DNA of 64,000 nt from Paenalicyclobacillus mengziensis (GCF_017298635.1 NZ_CP071182.1:62001-126000), one strand, 5' to 3'; shown: positions 26,401 through 34,744, counted from the first letter of the stretch. Program-made: numbers and translations. The notes: generated by a model not told the origin, from the sequence alone.

Positions 26401-28557
26401 ATGTATTTTGGTTCCTACGCGTCTGTTTTGAATCAGGCGTATCACCTTGCACACTACCTGCTCGCATTTTTGCTGGCATATGTGTTCATCCCGCAGCTGA
26501 TGTTCAAACCAGTTGAGGGCACAAGGATGGACAATTACTTTGCGAACTTCCTGCGCATGGTCCTGTTTGTCATTATTCTCGGCTACCTGCTGATTGTGAC
26601 GAAGCTCCTTGAGTTTATCGGCTTCGGGGCGTCCATCGTCACCTGGATATTGCTCATGCGCGGCAAGCAAAAAGGGGTCAGCAAGTCGCTGACGATTGTG
26701 GTCGCCTTGTTTTACGATCTCATCGAAACACCCTACCTCATCCGCCAAGCCCTGAGCAAGCTGATGTCGCGGTTGCAGATTAGCAGGCGCGGTGAGGACC
26801 GCCTATCAGATTTAACCCGCGTGCAAGGCCGCGGACGTCGAAGCGCCATCGGCGTCGTCACCGCATTCCTTTCGGACCTCATCGGCGGACTCCTTCACCG
26901 TCTCGCTGGAGGACTCGCCCGCGTCAAACGCCTGTTGACACCGAAGCTCATCTACCCCGCGCTCCTCACTCTGGTGCTCGCAGTCAGTATCTACCTGCGC
27001 TGGACGGATGCGGTGGTCAACGCCGCTCCGCCCATGTCAGACGGGGTCGTCATCCTGGCCTGGGTGAAATACGTCAACCTGCGCATTCTGTTTCACGATG
27101 GCATCTACCCACAAGGGTATTTCATCAGCGACGACTTCATCAACAAGTTTGCCTTCATCAACCCGCTTTACGTGGTCAAATACACGGGGGCGATGGCGAC
27201 AACCCTCATCGTCGTCGGCATGTACTATGTCACGTCACGAATGGGTCGGACGGACCAGGCGGCGGGAATCATCGCGGCGTTCGTCTACGGCATCGTCGGC
27301 TACACCCTGCTGCACGGTGAATGGGCGCGTCAAGCCGCGATGGAAACCCAGGAGTTTGGCTTCGCGTTTGCGCTGCCAACCCTCTACTTTGCCTATCGGT
27401 ATTTTTCGTCTGGCATCAAACGTAATCTAACCGTGACCTTTGCCGGACTCACGGTCTCGGGCCTCATTCATGTGCTTTCCTATATGTTGACGCTCATCGG
27501 CTGCATCAGCGTCCTCATCGCCTTTCTCATCCTCGACGAGCGCAAAAAATGGGGTCGCTACGGCGCTGCTTCGCTCGTCGGTGTGGCTTCCGGCCTCATC
27601 AGCCTTGCTCCACTGGAACTCGGCCGGCTGTTCCACCGCACGGTTAACACTTCGGCTGCGACGTTTGCAGCACAGACCGTAAGCGCACCGTCGCAGTCGA
27701 CGTCGACGGGTCCACTTCATTTGGCTGTTCCACTGCCGTCGCTCGATACCATGAGCAAGGTCGCCCTCGTTGCCATCCTGCTGCTCTTTGTCAGCGCGAT
27801 TGCTGCCAGGGCGCGAGGGAGACGGGAAACGGCGTGGCTCAGCGGAGGTATCTTTGGTCTCTTGATGTTTTTGGTCTACTACCTCGGTGGGCCCCTTACG
27901 GGGAGTGTCGTCATCCTCGATCGATCCGTCGACAACTGGGCCGTAGCCGCCGCCTTTTGCATCGGCTTGGCAGTGCAGACGCTCGCCAGGCAGACGGCCG
28001 TGCGGCCGTGGTTGCAAGTGCTGGAGAAGGTCAGCGTCATGGGCATCGTCATTGTCCCGCAAGTGCTGGTGCCCCCGCAGCCCATCATCCCGTACAAGAT
28101 GGAGTGGAATGCCGACGTTGACCAGTACCTGAAGATTAACGATACGTACAAGACATCCGGCTACATGCTCGTTGCTCCCAGTGAGCAGTACGCGCTCGTG
28201 CTTGGCAGCGGGTTTCTGATGTCCGCGAGTGATTTTGTCAAACTTTACGATCCGATGCGAAGACCCCTCACCCGCTACGGACAGAAGCGACCCGACACGT
28301 CTGTCGCACCGAACGTCTTCATTTACGATTACAAGCATATCTTTCAGTTGCCAAAAAGTGAGACTGTAGCCTATGCGTATGAAGAACCCGTCTACCACCA
28401 GGAGCGCATCGATAAGGCCGAAATCGAACAGTGGCTGAAATCGTACCGCCAACACGGCTTCCCCATCACGGTCTACTACAACGGTCCCGACCTCACCATT
28501 TATTACATCCACAACGAGGTCACCGACAGTTCCAACCCCGTGCCGGCGACGCCGTAG
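26401..28557 (+). CDS. Large polytopic membrane protein of unknown function (GT-C-like topology)
   Basis: 718 residues. Four N-terminal membrane helices (~10-110), a basic cytoplasmic loop (~110-175), about nine further helices (~180-545), then a ~170-residue soluble C-terminus (~550-718). The long first extracytoplasmic loop with PPMSDGVVILAWVKYVNLRILFHDGIYPQGYF, read in segments, recalls the acidic loop of GT-C glycosyltransferases, but I cannot assign a family. It begins 93 bp after pelG on the same strand and probably belongs to the same transcript. A plausible role is a membrane partner of the Pel machinery taking the place of PelE or the periplasmic modules, or a lipid-linked glycosyltransferase. 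AGGGGGA lies ~12 nt before the ATG. Confidence 0.75.
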   Translation: MYFGSYASVLNQAYHLAHYLLAFLLAYVFIPQLMFKPVEGTRMDNYFANFLRMVLFVIILGYLLIVTKLLEFIGFGASIVTWILLMRGKQKGVSKSLTIVVALFYDLIETPYLIRQALSKLMSRLQISRRGEDRLSDLTRVQGRGRRSAIGVVTAFLSDLIGGLLHRLAGGLARVKRLLTPKLIYPALLTLVLAVSIYLRWTDAVVNAAPPMSDGVVILAWVKYVNLRILFHDGIYPQGYFISDDFINKFAFINPLYVVKYTGAMATTLIVVGMYYVTSRMGRTDQAAGIIAAFVYGIVGYTLLHGEWARQAAMETQEFGFAFALPTLYFAYRYFSSGIKRNLTVTFAGLTVSGLIHVLSYMLTLIGCISVLIAFLILDERKKWGRYGAASLVGVASGLISLAPLELGRLFHRTVNTSAATFAAQTVSAPSQSTSTGPLHLAVPLPSLDTMSKVALVAILLLFVSAIAARARGRRETAWLSGGIFGLLMFLVYYLGGPLTGSVVILDRSVDNWAVAAAFCIGLAVQTLARQTAVRPWLQVLEKVSVMGIVIVPQVLVPPQPIIPYKMEWNADVDQYLKINDTYKTSGYMLVAPSEQYALVLGSGFLMSASDFVKLYDPMRRPLTRYGQKRPDTSVAPNVFIYDYKHIFQLPKSETVAYAYEEPVYHQERIDKAEIEQWLKSYRQHGFPITVYYNGPDLTIYYIHNEVTDSSNPVPATP

Positions 28558-28686
28558 CCAGCCGGACTAGCCAGTCGCGCGTGGCAGTTGAGTCGGCAAG
28601 CCAGCGCTTCGGTTGGCGGCCCAGCGTTCCAGTTGTGCACTCGGCGGTTGAGTCGGCAGGCCCTTTGAAGGGAACCGACGGCATTT

Positions 28687-28693
28687 TGTCGAA
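28687..28693 (+). promoter_or_regulatory. Spo0A-box-like site before the GAF/HD-GYP gene
   Basis: TGTCGAA at 28687-28693 within ATTTTGTCGAAAC lies ~80 bp upstream of the start codon in a 217-bp gap that otherwise contains short imperfect direct repeats (GTCGGCA units, 28587-28665). The motif equals the consensus 0A box; chance occurrence is possible. Confidence 0.3.
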
Positions 28694-28774
28694 ACAGGAG
28701 ACAGACGATACCTGGCTTTCGTCATCCATCCGCCCTGCGGATTCGACATAGGTCCTGGAAAGGAGATGACGCAG

Positions 28775-30790
28775 ATGAACCGCATGGCAGCCGCAATCAC
28801 GCTGGCCCATACCCTACTTGTGCACTACGGGCTGATTTTGCTTGCCGCTTCAGCCGTCGTGGTCATCGCGCTTGTCATTCTCCTTGACATCAGTCGCCGG
28901 ACTATCCGCAAGCAAACACGGTCGCTCGATGTGCTGGATGGATTTCTCAGTGCCTTCAAACCGACCAATTCTTTGGAATATAACCTAGGGCAAATTACGC
29001 AATTGGCAGCCAAGGTGATTCGTGCGCCGTATTACTCGTTTTACGTGCTTGACGAGAGAAGCAATCGCTACGTCCTCAAGACGGTCACGCATCCGTATGA
29101 CAAACTCGAGTCTGTCTCCCCCTCTTATAGCGGATTGTCGCTGCCAAAAAGGGAGCCGTACATCCCACCGCGAACCATGATGCTCGAACAGCCTGTAGAC
29201 AATGGCGGCGAACGTAGAGCGGACGCTGGCCGCGAGCGTAGCCCGGATGCGGGCGGCCACGGCGGCAAGCGTGACGCGAGTGCCGCGGCGCAGGGTGTCG
29301 CCGTGCGCACGGAGGGCGAAGTCAAGCTGCTTGAGCTGCGCACGCCGCAGGGCCTTGCCGTGCTGCGAATTGGGCCGGTCGAGGAAGTGCCCAAGCGGAT
29401 CGTGAAGGAATTCCAACGCATCCTCACCCACATCGGCCCGGCGGTGGACGAGATGGTTCAACTGACGCAGCAAAAGCAGTTTCTCGAAACCAGCAAAGCG
29501 GCGGATGAAGCCGTACAGAAGGTGGCCAGCATGGCCGTCGACGCAACCGCGGCCCTCGACGCCGTCATCTCGGTCTTTGCCGGGGCCCACTCGAAAGGCG
29601 GCATCCTTGTGCCCTATCGCTTCGATGCAGGTGAGGCGGAGGTGTTTGGATCCGACCTGCTGACCGAAACCGCCCGCCTGCTTTATGCCGACGCGGCGAA
29701 CCTCGAGCGACTGTACGCTCTCCTTGGCACGGAGAGATACCGGGTCATCAACCGCACGAACAGCCTCTTTTACGAGCTGCCCTCTGCCTTGGCGAGTGTG
29801 GACTGTGGCGCCATCGCGCTGATGGCCATCGATCACCGCGGACTGCTCATCCTCGTGTTTGGCACGGGGTTTGACGAGGCAACGGGCATTGACGACGACA
29901 CGCACGCGTCGCAACTGGGACTGCTCGCTGAGCAACTGTCGGACATCTCGGTCTTTAACCGGATGCAGCCCATGCTGTCGAAGGCCTACTCAAACATGCT
30001 GTGGAAACTTGCGGACATCGTCGACAACTTGAACCCGTACACGGTCGGTTACTCGGAGATGATGACCCGCTACTCGCTCGCCATCGGCTATCAACTGAAC
30101 CTGAATGACAGTGAGTTGCGCGATCTCGCTTTGGCCGCCCACGTCAGCAACATCGGCGTGCTGGGGATTGACCCGGATGTGCTGTCAAAGAAGGGCAAGT
30201 ACTCCAAGTTCGAAGCCGACACGATGCAAATGCACTGCGACATTGGGGCCTCGATGGTCCGCGTAGCGACAGGCAACCAGCGCGCTGCAGGCATGGTCCT
30301 ATATCACCATGAGCGGGTGGATGGGCTCGGTTTCCCGTCAGGGATGACAGGCGAGCAAATCCCGGTGGGGGCGAAGATCATCCACGTGGTTCAGGTGTTC
30401 CTGGCCAAGATCAACGGCCGGTCCTGGCGCAGTCCGCAGACCTTTGACGAGGCCATTCAAACCCTTCGCGATGCCGTCGGTACGCAACTTGACGAGACCG
30501 TCGTGAAAGCGTTTATTGAGTGGTTTGCGCTGAAGCAAATGAACCCGATGGTGCAAGGGAGAAGCCTCGCACGCTGTTATGAGCTGCTGTCTGTGCCAAA
30601 ATCCATCTGTGACCGTTGTCCGGTCTCGAAAATGCCCACGAGGAACTGCTGGGAGGTCGAGGACAACCAGTGTGCCGCTCACGGCAGAGAATGCAGCACT
30701 TGTTTTGTGTACACAGAGTACCTCTCCCGTAAGCAGACGCAGGACGGCCTCGGTGTTGGGCTGCGCGCCTTCGGCCAGTACGGCCGGTAG
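28775..30790 (+). CDS. Membrane-anchored GAF protein with degenerate HD-GYP domain and Cys-rich tail
   Basis: 671 residues from the ATG at 28775; AAAGGAG abuts an ATG at 28766 but is nine bases from this one. One membrane helix (~15-40); a GAF-like domain (~55-235) interrupted by a ~40-residue Gly/Ala/Arg insert; a second GAF-like region (~240-390); an HD-GYP-like domain (~405-590). The HD-GYP metal ligands are partly lost: the first His is Tyr426 (GYS for GHS), the HD pair is Ser458-Asn459 (HVSNIG for LHDIG), whereas HHERVDGLGFP (511-521) and His487 remain. A tail with Cys601, 612, 615, 625, 633, 640 and 643 (CDRC, NCWE, CSTC) looks like a metal or Fe-S site. Cyclic-di-GMP hydrolysis is therefore unlikely; sensing is more plausible. 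PelD, the Pel regulator, is also a GAF plus degenerate c-di-GMP-binding domain protein. Confidence 0.82.
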   Translation: MNRMAAAITLAHTLLVHYGLILLAASAVVVIALVILLDISRRTIRKQTRSLDVLDGFLSAFKPTNSLEYNLGQITQLAAKVIRAPYYSFYVLDERSNRYVLKTVTHPYDKLESVSPSYSGLSLPKREPYIPPRTMMLEQPVDNGGERRADAGRERSPDAGGHGGKRDASAAAQGVAVRTEGEVKLLELRTPQGLAVLRIGPVEEVPKRIVKEFQRILTHIGPAVDEMVQLTQQKQFLETSKAADEAVQKVASMAVDATAALDAVISVFAGAHSKGGILVPYRFDAGEAEVFGSDLLTETARLLYADAANLERLYALLGTERYRVINRTNSLFYELPSALASVDCGAIALMAIDHRGLLILVFGTGFDEATGIDDDTHASQLGLLAEQLSDISVFNRMQPMLSKAYSNMLWKLADIVDNLNPYTVGYSEMMTRYSLAIGYQLNLNDSELRDLALAAHVSNIGVLGIDPDVLSKKGKYSKFEADTMQMHCDIGASMVRVATGNQRAAGMVLYHHERVDGLGFPSGMTGEQIPVGAKIIHVVQVFLAKINGRSWRSPQTFDEAIQTLRDAVGTQLDETVVKAFIEWFALKQMNPMVQGRSLARCYELLSVPKSICDRCPVSKMPTRNCWEVEDNQCAAHGRECSTCFVYTEYLSRKQTQDGLGVGLRAFGQYGR

Positions 30791-30902
30791 GGCTGCGTGC
30801 CTTTGGCCAGGGCTATTGGCGATAGGGCTCGTGCCTTTGGTCAGGGGTATTGGCGGTAGGGCTGCGTGCCTTTGGTCTGGGGTATTGGCGGTAGGGCTGC
30901 GT
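30786..30902. repeat. ~38-bp tandem repeat between GAF/HD-GYP and protease genes
   Basis: Three to four imperfect copies of a unit containing GGTAGGGCTGCGTGCCTTTG and GGTATTGGC fill the gap, beginning in the stop codon of the upstream gene. Confidence 0.8.
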
Positions 30903-30944
30903 TGCGACGGAACTTTTTGATTCGAGAGAGGTGGAGGACAGGGA

Positions 30945-32024
30945 ATGAGGGTCTGGGTTTTTGCAGCCATTGTTGGGGCAAACGTGTTTAGTATCGGGGC
31001 GATTGCTTACGTGTATCTGTCCACAAGGCCGCACAGCAATGTCAGCGAGACGAAGGTATCCAGCAGTTCAGTACCTGCGGATCAATTCGTTGTGAACACA
31101 ACGCCTCCCGTGCAAAAAACGCCTTTGCATACCGCAACTGTACCCATACCCGCATCGCCGAGCGGGGTCCGCGTATCATCAGTCGGTTCATCGTTTGTCA
31201 GCCTGTCTTGGAACGATTCAGTCATGGACCGAAACGCCTACATCGTATACCGGGGCACGACGCCGGTGTTCAGACAGGCTCGTGTGGTCGATAGCACGAC
31301 TGGCACGAGTTTCATAGACAGGTACGTGCAGCCAAACACGGTCTACTACTACTGGGTCGCTTCGCAAAACGCAGCCGGTACGAGCACGCCGAAGACCGCA
31401 GTTAAGGTGCAAACCTATCTAAGTTGGTCACAAATAGAGCAGCGCTATCAGGATTCCGTCGTTAAAATAAAGACGTACACGAGCGATCTCGGGGTGCTGG
31501 GTTCGTACGTAGAAGGCACGGGCTGGTTCGCCCCCGGCGGATACATTGTTACAAATTGGCATGTGATTCGTAACTGGCACTGGGATATCGATGTCATCCT
31601 GCATCATGACGGCGGCCAGTATAAAGGTCAGCTTTACCATGCGAAGGTCGTCTACGAAAGCAAGTCACACGACCTGGCTATCCTAAAGCTCAACAACGGC
31701 TGGTCAGGCAACCCGCTCCGGATTGCATCAGCGAGCGCTGTAGCAGGGCAGCGTGTAGCGGCCCTGGGGCACCCTGGCGGCGAAGCGCTTACCCTTACTC
31801 AGGGCCGCGTCGTGGCGACTGGTGTCGCCCAAAGTGTATCGAGTATCGGCACGCTCCCTGACATGACGCGTTCGACCATACCTTGCGTCGGCGGGAGCAG
31901 CGGCAGCCCTGTGTTCGATGGTTACGGTCAAGTCGTAGGCGTCATGGAGAGCGCAGACCCGAATGACGGGAATATCAGCTATTTTGTGCCGGCCACGTTT
32001 TTATCCCAGTGGGGCATCAATTGA
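30945..32024 (+). CDS. Membrane-anchored FN3-trypsin-like serine protease
   Basis: 359 residues, GGAGG seven bases before the ATG. An N-terminal signal-anchor (~5-25), a linker, a fibronectin type III domain (~66-155: SFVSLSWND...YVQPNTVYYYWV) and a trypsin-like (S1C/HtrA-type) protease domain (~160-359). The catalytic triad is visible: His206 (TNWHV), Asp243 (SHDLAIL) and Ser319 (GGSSGSPVF). There is no PDZ domain. It acts outside the cytoplasmic membrane. Placement right after the Pel/exosortase genes suggests a quality-control or processing protease for that surface system, perhaps acting on the exosortase substrate; that is inference. Confidence 0.85.
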   Translation: MRVWVFAAIVGANVFSIGAIAYVYLSTRPHSNVSETKVSSSSVPADQFVVNTTPPVQKTPLHTATVPIPASPSGVRVSSVGSSFVSLSWNDSVMDRNAYIVYRGTTPVFRQARVVDSTTGTSFIDRYVQPNTVYYYWVASQNAAGTSTPKTAVKVQTYLSWSQIEQRYQDSVVKIKTYTSDLGVLGSYVEGTGWFAPGGYIVTNWHVIRNWHWDIDVILHHDGGQYKGQLYHAKVVYESKSHDLAILKLNNGWSGNPLRIASASAVAGQRVAALGHPGGEALTLTQGRVVATGVAQSVSSIGTLPDMTRSTIPCVGGSSGSPVFDGYGQVVGVMESADPNDGNISYFVPATFLSQWGIN

Positions 32025-32088
32025 AAGGCAGGTGAAGCGTCGATTCCTCCCCATAGCTAAAGTAAGAGGTTTCCGTGACGCAAATTGA

Positions 32089-32856
32089 ATGAGTCGAACA
32101 GCCTTCCACGAGATTCAAAAATTCGCAGTCTACTACGGGCCGAAAAACGTCATGGCACTTGGTAACTACGACTGCGTCATTATCGAACCAAGCAGATTTT
32201 CGGACGAGGACATCCTGCGGTTAAAAGACCGCGGAACACTCGTTATCGGCTATGTCACGGTGATGGAGATTGGACCCATCCACAAGGAACAGTGGGCTGC
32301 TTTACGTGAAGAGGACTTTCTCCACAGGGACGGTAAGCGGATCGAAAAAGCAGATTACAATACGTTTCTGCTCGATTTGAACTCTGCGCGCTGGCGATCC
32401 CTGCTCCATCAAGAAGTTGGCAGGATGCTGACGCAGCGCGGATTTGATGGCATCTTTTTGGACACGATTGGCGACGTCGAGGATTATGGATTGCCGGACA
32501 GCGTCAGTCAGATTGAAGCCGCAAGCGATATTGTTGCTGGACTGAGACGATGGTTTCCGGACGCCATCATCATGCAGAACAACGGACTCGAAGCGCTTTG
32601 TTTGCACACGGCCACGTATTTGGACGCCATCACATGGGAGAACCCCCCCGTTTCTGAAAAAATGAGCCGCGCCTGGGTACGCCTTATCGCTGAGCGGCTG
32701 GACGCTCTCGCGAGGACCCATGGAGTGACGATTATGACACTGTATGATCGGTCCGAGGTTCTGCCGCGAAAGGAATGGATTCTCCGCCGCCGATTCGCGG
32801 ATGAGCACGGCTATTTGAGCTACTTCGCGCCTACCCACTACCTGTCACTGCTGTGA
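32089..32856 (+). CDS. GH114-like endo-alpha-1,4-polygalactosaminidase
   Basis: 255 residues. A TIM-barrel of the GH114/TM1410 family: IGYVTVMEIG (Glu60 at a strand end), a tryptophan-rich LDLNSARWRSLLHQEVGRML, GFDGIFLDT (Asp125) and AIIMQNNGLE. GH114 enzymes cut alpha-1,4-galactosamine polymers, the backbone chemistry of Pel, and PelA itself carries a related hydrolase domain. A GH114 gene two genes away from pelF/pelG therefore supports the Pel assignment on chemical grounds. An in-frame TGA directly precedes the ATG, so no signal peptide can be added upstream, and none is present: secretion route unclear. The ribosome-binding site is weak. Confidence 0.75.
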   Translation: MSRTAFHEIQKFAVYYGPKNVMALGNYDCVIIEPSRFSDEDILRLKDRGTLVIGYVTVMEIGPIHKEQWAALREEDFLHRDGKRIEKADYNTFLLDLNSARWRSLLHQEVGRMLTQRGFDGIFLDTIGDVEDYGLPDSVSQIEAASDIVAGLRRWFPDAIIMQNNGLEALCLHTATYLDAITWENPPVSEKMSRAWVRLIAERLDALARTHGVTIMTLYDRSEVLPRKEWILRRRFADEHGYLSYFAPTHYLSLL

Positions 32857-32928
32857 CAGGTAGTGACGGCGTGGGTAAGAGACAAGTGACCCGTGGGTGA
32901 AAGACAAGTGACCCGTCGTGAGATGGCA

Positions 32929-33035
32929 GGCAGAGGCCTGTGTTTTCAGCGCCAGGCAGAGGCCCGTGTTTTCAGCGCCAGGCAGAGGCCCGAGTTTTCA
33001 GCGCCAGGCAGAGGCCCGTGGGTGAAAGGCCAAGC
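32929..33035. repeat. 26-bp tandem repeat downstream of the GH114 gene
   Basis: Four copies of a 26-bp unit (GGCAGAGGCCCGTGTTTTCA plus GCGCCA) with exact 26-bp spacing of the CAGAGG core at 32931, 32957, 32983 and 33009, followed by a degenerate copy. It fills most of the gap before the MFS transporter promoter. Confidence 0.9.
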
Positions 33036-33100
33036 AGAGGCCCGTGTCTTCAGCGCCAGGCGACGTGTCGGCCAGTGTCTTCATATTTCCACGAAAAAAC

Positions 33101-33139
33101 TTTACGCAAATTAAACTCTATCTTTACAAAAAATTTACG
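33101..33139 (+). promoter_or_regulatory. Four-unit Pho-box-like array
   Basis: TTTACG (33101), TAAACT (33112), TTTACA (33123) and TTTACG (33134) repeat with exact 11-bp periodicity, that is 6-bp units separated by 5 bp. This is the arrangement of PhoP binding sites in Bacillus (TT-A/C/T-A-C/T-A repeats with ~5-bp gaps). A possible -10 (TACCCT) follows about 10 bp downstream. The downstream gene is a phosphate:H+ symporter-like MFS protein, so low-phosphate activation is the likely meaning. Confidence 0.6.
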
Positions 33140-33215
33140 TTTGGACGATACCCTGATGGTGACAGCAGGTAATCATCAAAATTCATCAAAACCACCTAGG
33201 GGAGGTGTAGGATTC

Positions 33216-33245
33216 GTGCGGAAGATAACGACGTCGACCGTATGA
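33216..33245 (+). other. Nine-codon leader frame with strong RBS, in frame with the MFS gene
   Basis: GGGGAGGTG sits seven bases before a GTG (33216-33218) that opens VRKITTSTV and ends at a TGA (33243-33245). The TGA is exactly in frame with, and three codons before, the MFS ATG at 33255, which itself lacks a good ribosome-binding site. It is either a leader peptide coupled to the transporter or an N-terminus cut by one stop codon. Confidence 0.45.
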
Positions 33246-33254
33246 ATCTCTCGA

Positions 33255-34658
33255 ATGTCCAAAAACCAAACGGTTGTAGATGCGCTCAACGAAGCGCCAC
33301 TCGGACTGTTTCACTTGCGGGCTGTCGTAACAGCAGGCCTGGGTTTTTTCACAGATGCGTATGACTTGTTCATTATCGGTGCAGCACTGGCTCTCATGAA
33401 AACGCAGTGGCACTTGTCAAGCACAGAAGTGGGCTGGGTGGGCAGCGCAACCTTGATATCCACGTTTATTGGTGCCTTCCTGTTTGGAAGATTGGCAGAC
33501 GTCTACGGTCGCAAAAAGCTGTACGGCTGGGAAGCCTCCATCATGGCGGTTGGTGCCATCCTCTCTGCCTTTTCACCAAATGTCATATGGCTCATTGTCT
33601 TCCGCGTATTGATGGGTATTGGTATCGGCGGCGACTACCCGACAAGCGCGGTCATCATGTCTGAGTTCTCGAACACAAAAGATAGAGGCAAAACGGTCGG
33701 CATGGTCTTCTCGATGCAGGCGCTCGGGACCATCGTGGGCCCGGTTGTGGCCATCGCGCTGATTGGAGCTGGAGTACCGAGCAACATTGCCTGGCGTTTG
33801 ATGCTTGGACTCGGAGCGATTCCTGCACTGTTCGTCATTTATCTGCGTCGGACCCTGCCTGAGTCCCCACGCTATCTTGCGCAGGTCCAGGGACGTGAAG
33901 AGGACGCTGCGAAGAGCATTCGACAGTATTCCAACGGACTGGTCGCTGTGGAAGGACACTCTTCGAAGGTTGAACGGCTGACCTTTGGCCGATTCATCAC
34001 CACCCCGAAGTATTTGCTGATGCTGCTCGGTACGGCTGGAACATGGTTCGTGTTCGACTATGCATACTACGGCAACACCATTTCAACCAACGCGATTCTG
34101 AAACTTGTCTCTCCGCACATGTCCCTGTTGCAATCTGAGTCACTCTCTCTCATCATTTTCGCCATCGCGGCGGTGCCCGGTTATGTGCTGGCTTTCCTGT
34201 CGATGGATAAGATAGGCCACAAACGCCTGCAATTGATTGGCTTCTCGCTGATGGGCCTGATGTTCCTCCTCATCGGCGTGGTTCCAGGGGTCGCGAGTCA
34301 TGTGGTGCCCTTCATGGTGATGTACGGTATCAGTTACTTTTTCGCAGAGTTCGGACCGAACACCACGACATTCGTCATGGCGGCTGAGCTGTATCCCGTC
34401 TCCATGCGCACAACCGGCCACGGAATGTCCGCCGGAATCGCGAAGATCGGCGCGTTTATCGGCGTATTCATCTTCCCGATTCTCAGTCACGCGCTTGGCC
34501 TACGAGGCACGCTCGACATCACGTTCGCGTTTTCAATGGTCGGCATGCTGCTGACCTTGGTCTTGCCTGAACCTGCGAGGAAGTCCATGGAAAGCTTGTC
34601 GCATCAATCAGACACTGCCTCAACGCACCTGAAATCCGCGTCCACGACGAGTGCGTGA
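33255..34658 (+). CDS. MFS transporter, phosphate:H+ symporter-like
   Basis: 467 residues, twelve predicted membrane helices. Signatures: GFFTDAYDLFIIG near the N-terminus, GRLADVYGRKK (MFS motif between helices 2 and 3), GIGIGGDYPTSAVIMSE, and in the second half YFFAEFGPNTTTFV and EPARKSMESLS. GGDYP-x-SA-x-IMSE is the fingerprint of the PHS family (Pho84-like) of major facilitators, which import phosphate with protons. Other organic anions or sugars are possible substrates. The Pho-box-like array 115 bp upstream supports phosphate. A terminator hairpin lies at 34864-34890. Confidence 0.85.
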   Translation: MSKNQTVVDALNEAPLGLFHLRAVVTAGLGFFTDAYDLFIIGAALALMKTQWHLSSTEVGWVGSATLISTFIGAFLFGRLADVYGRKKLYGWEASIMAVGAILSAFSPNVIWLIVFRVLMGIGIGGDYPTSAVIMSEFSNTKDRGKTVGMVFSMQALGTIVGPVVAIALIGAGVPSNIAWRLMLGLGAIPALFVIYLRRTLPESPRYLAQVQGREEDAAKSIRQYSNGLVAVEGHSSKVERLTFGRFITTPKYLLMLLGTAGTWFVFDYAYYGNTISTNAILKLVSPHMSLLQSESLSLIIFAIAAVPGYVLAFLSMDKIGHKRLQLIGFSLMGLMFLLIGVVPGVASHVVPFMVMYGISYFFAEFGPNTTTFVMAAELYPVSMRTTGHGMSAGIAKIGAFIGVFIFPILSHALGLRGTLDITFAFSMVGMLLTLVLPEPARKSMESLSHQSDTASTHLKSASTTSA

Positions 34659-34744
34659 TGCGCAGTCACTGATTTTACGGGTGGCAGCTGCGATGGGATT
34701 CAGGGCGGCAGCGGCTGCGATTAGATTCAGGGCACAGTCGCTGC

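Noticed and set aside
27427..28512. 361-codon minus-strand frame opposite the polytopic protein gene
   Set aside because: Antisense shadow in GC-rich coding sequence; Asp/Arg/His-rich product without domains; the plus frame has clear membrane helices.
28985..29935. 316-codon minus-strand frame opposite the GAF/HD-GYP gene
   Set aside because: Arg/His/Leu-rich antisense frame without RBS; the plus-strand domains are clear.
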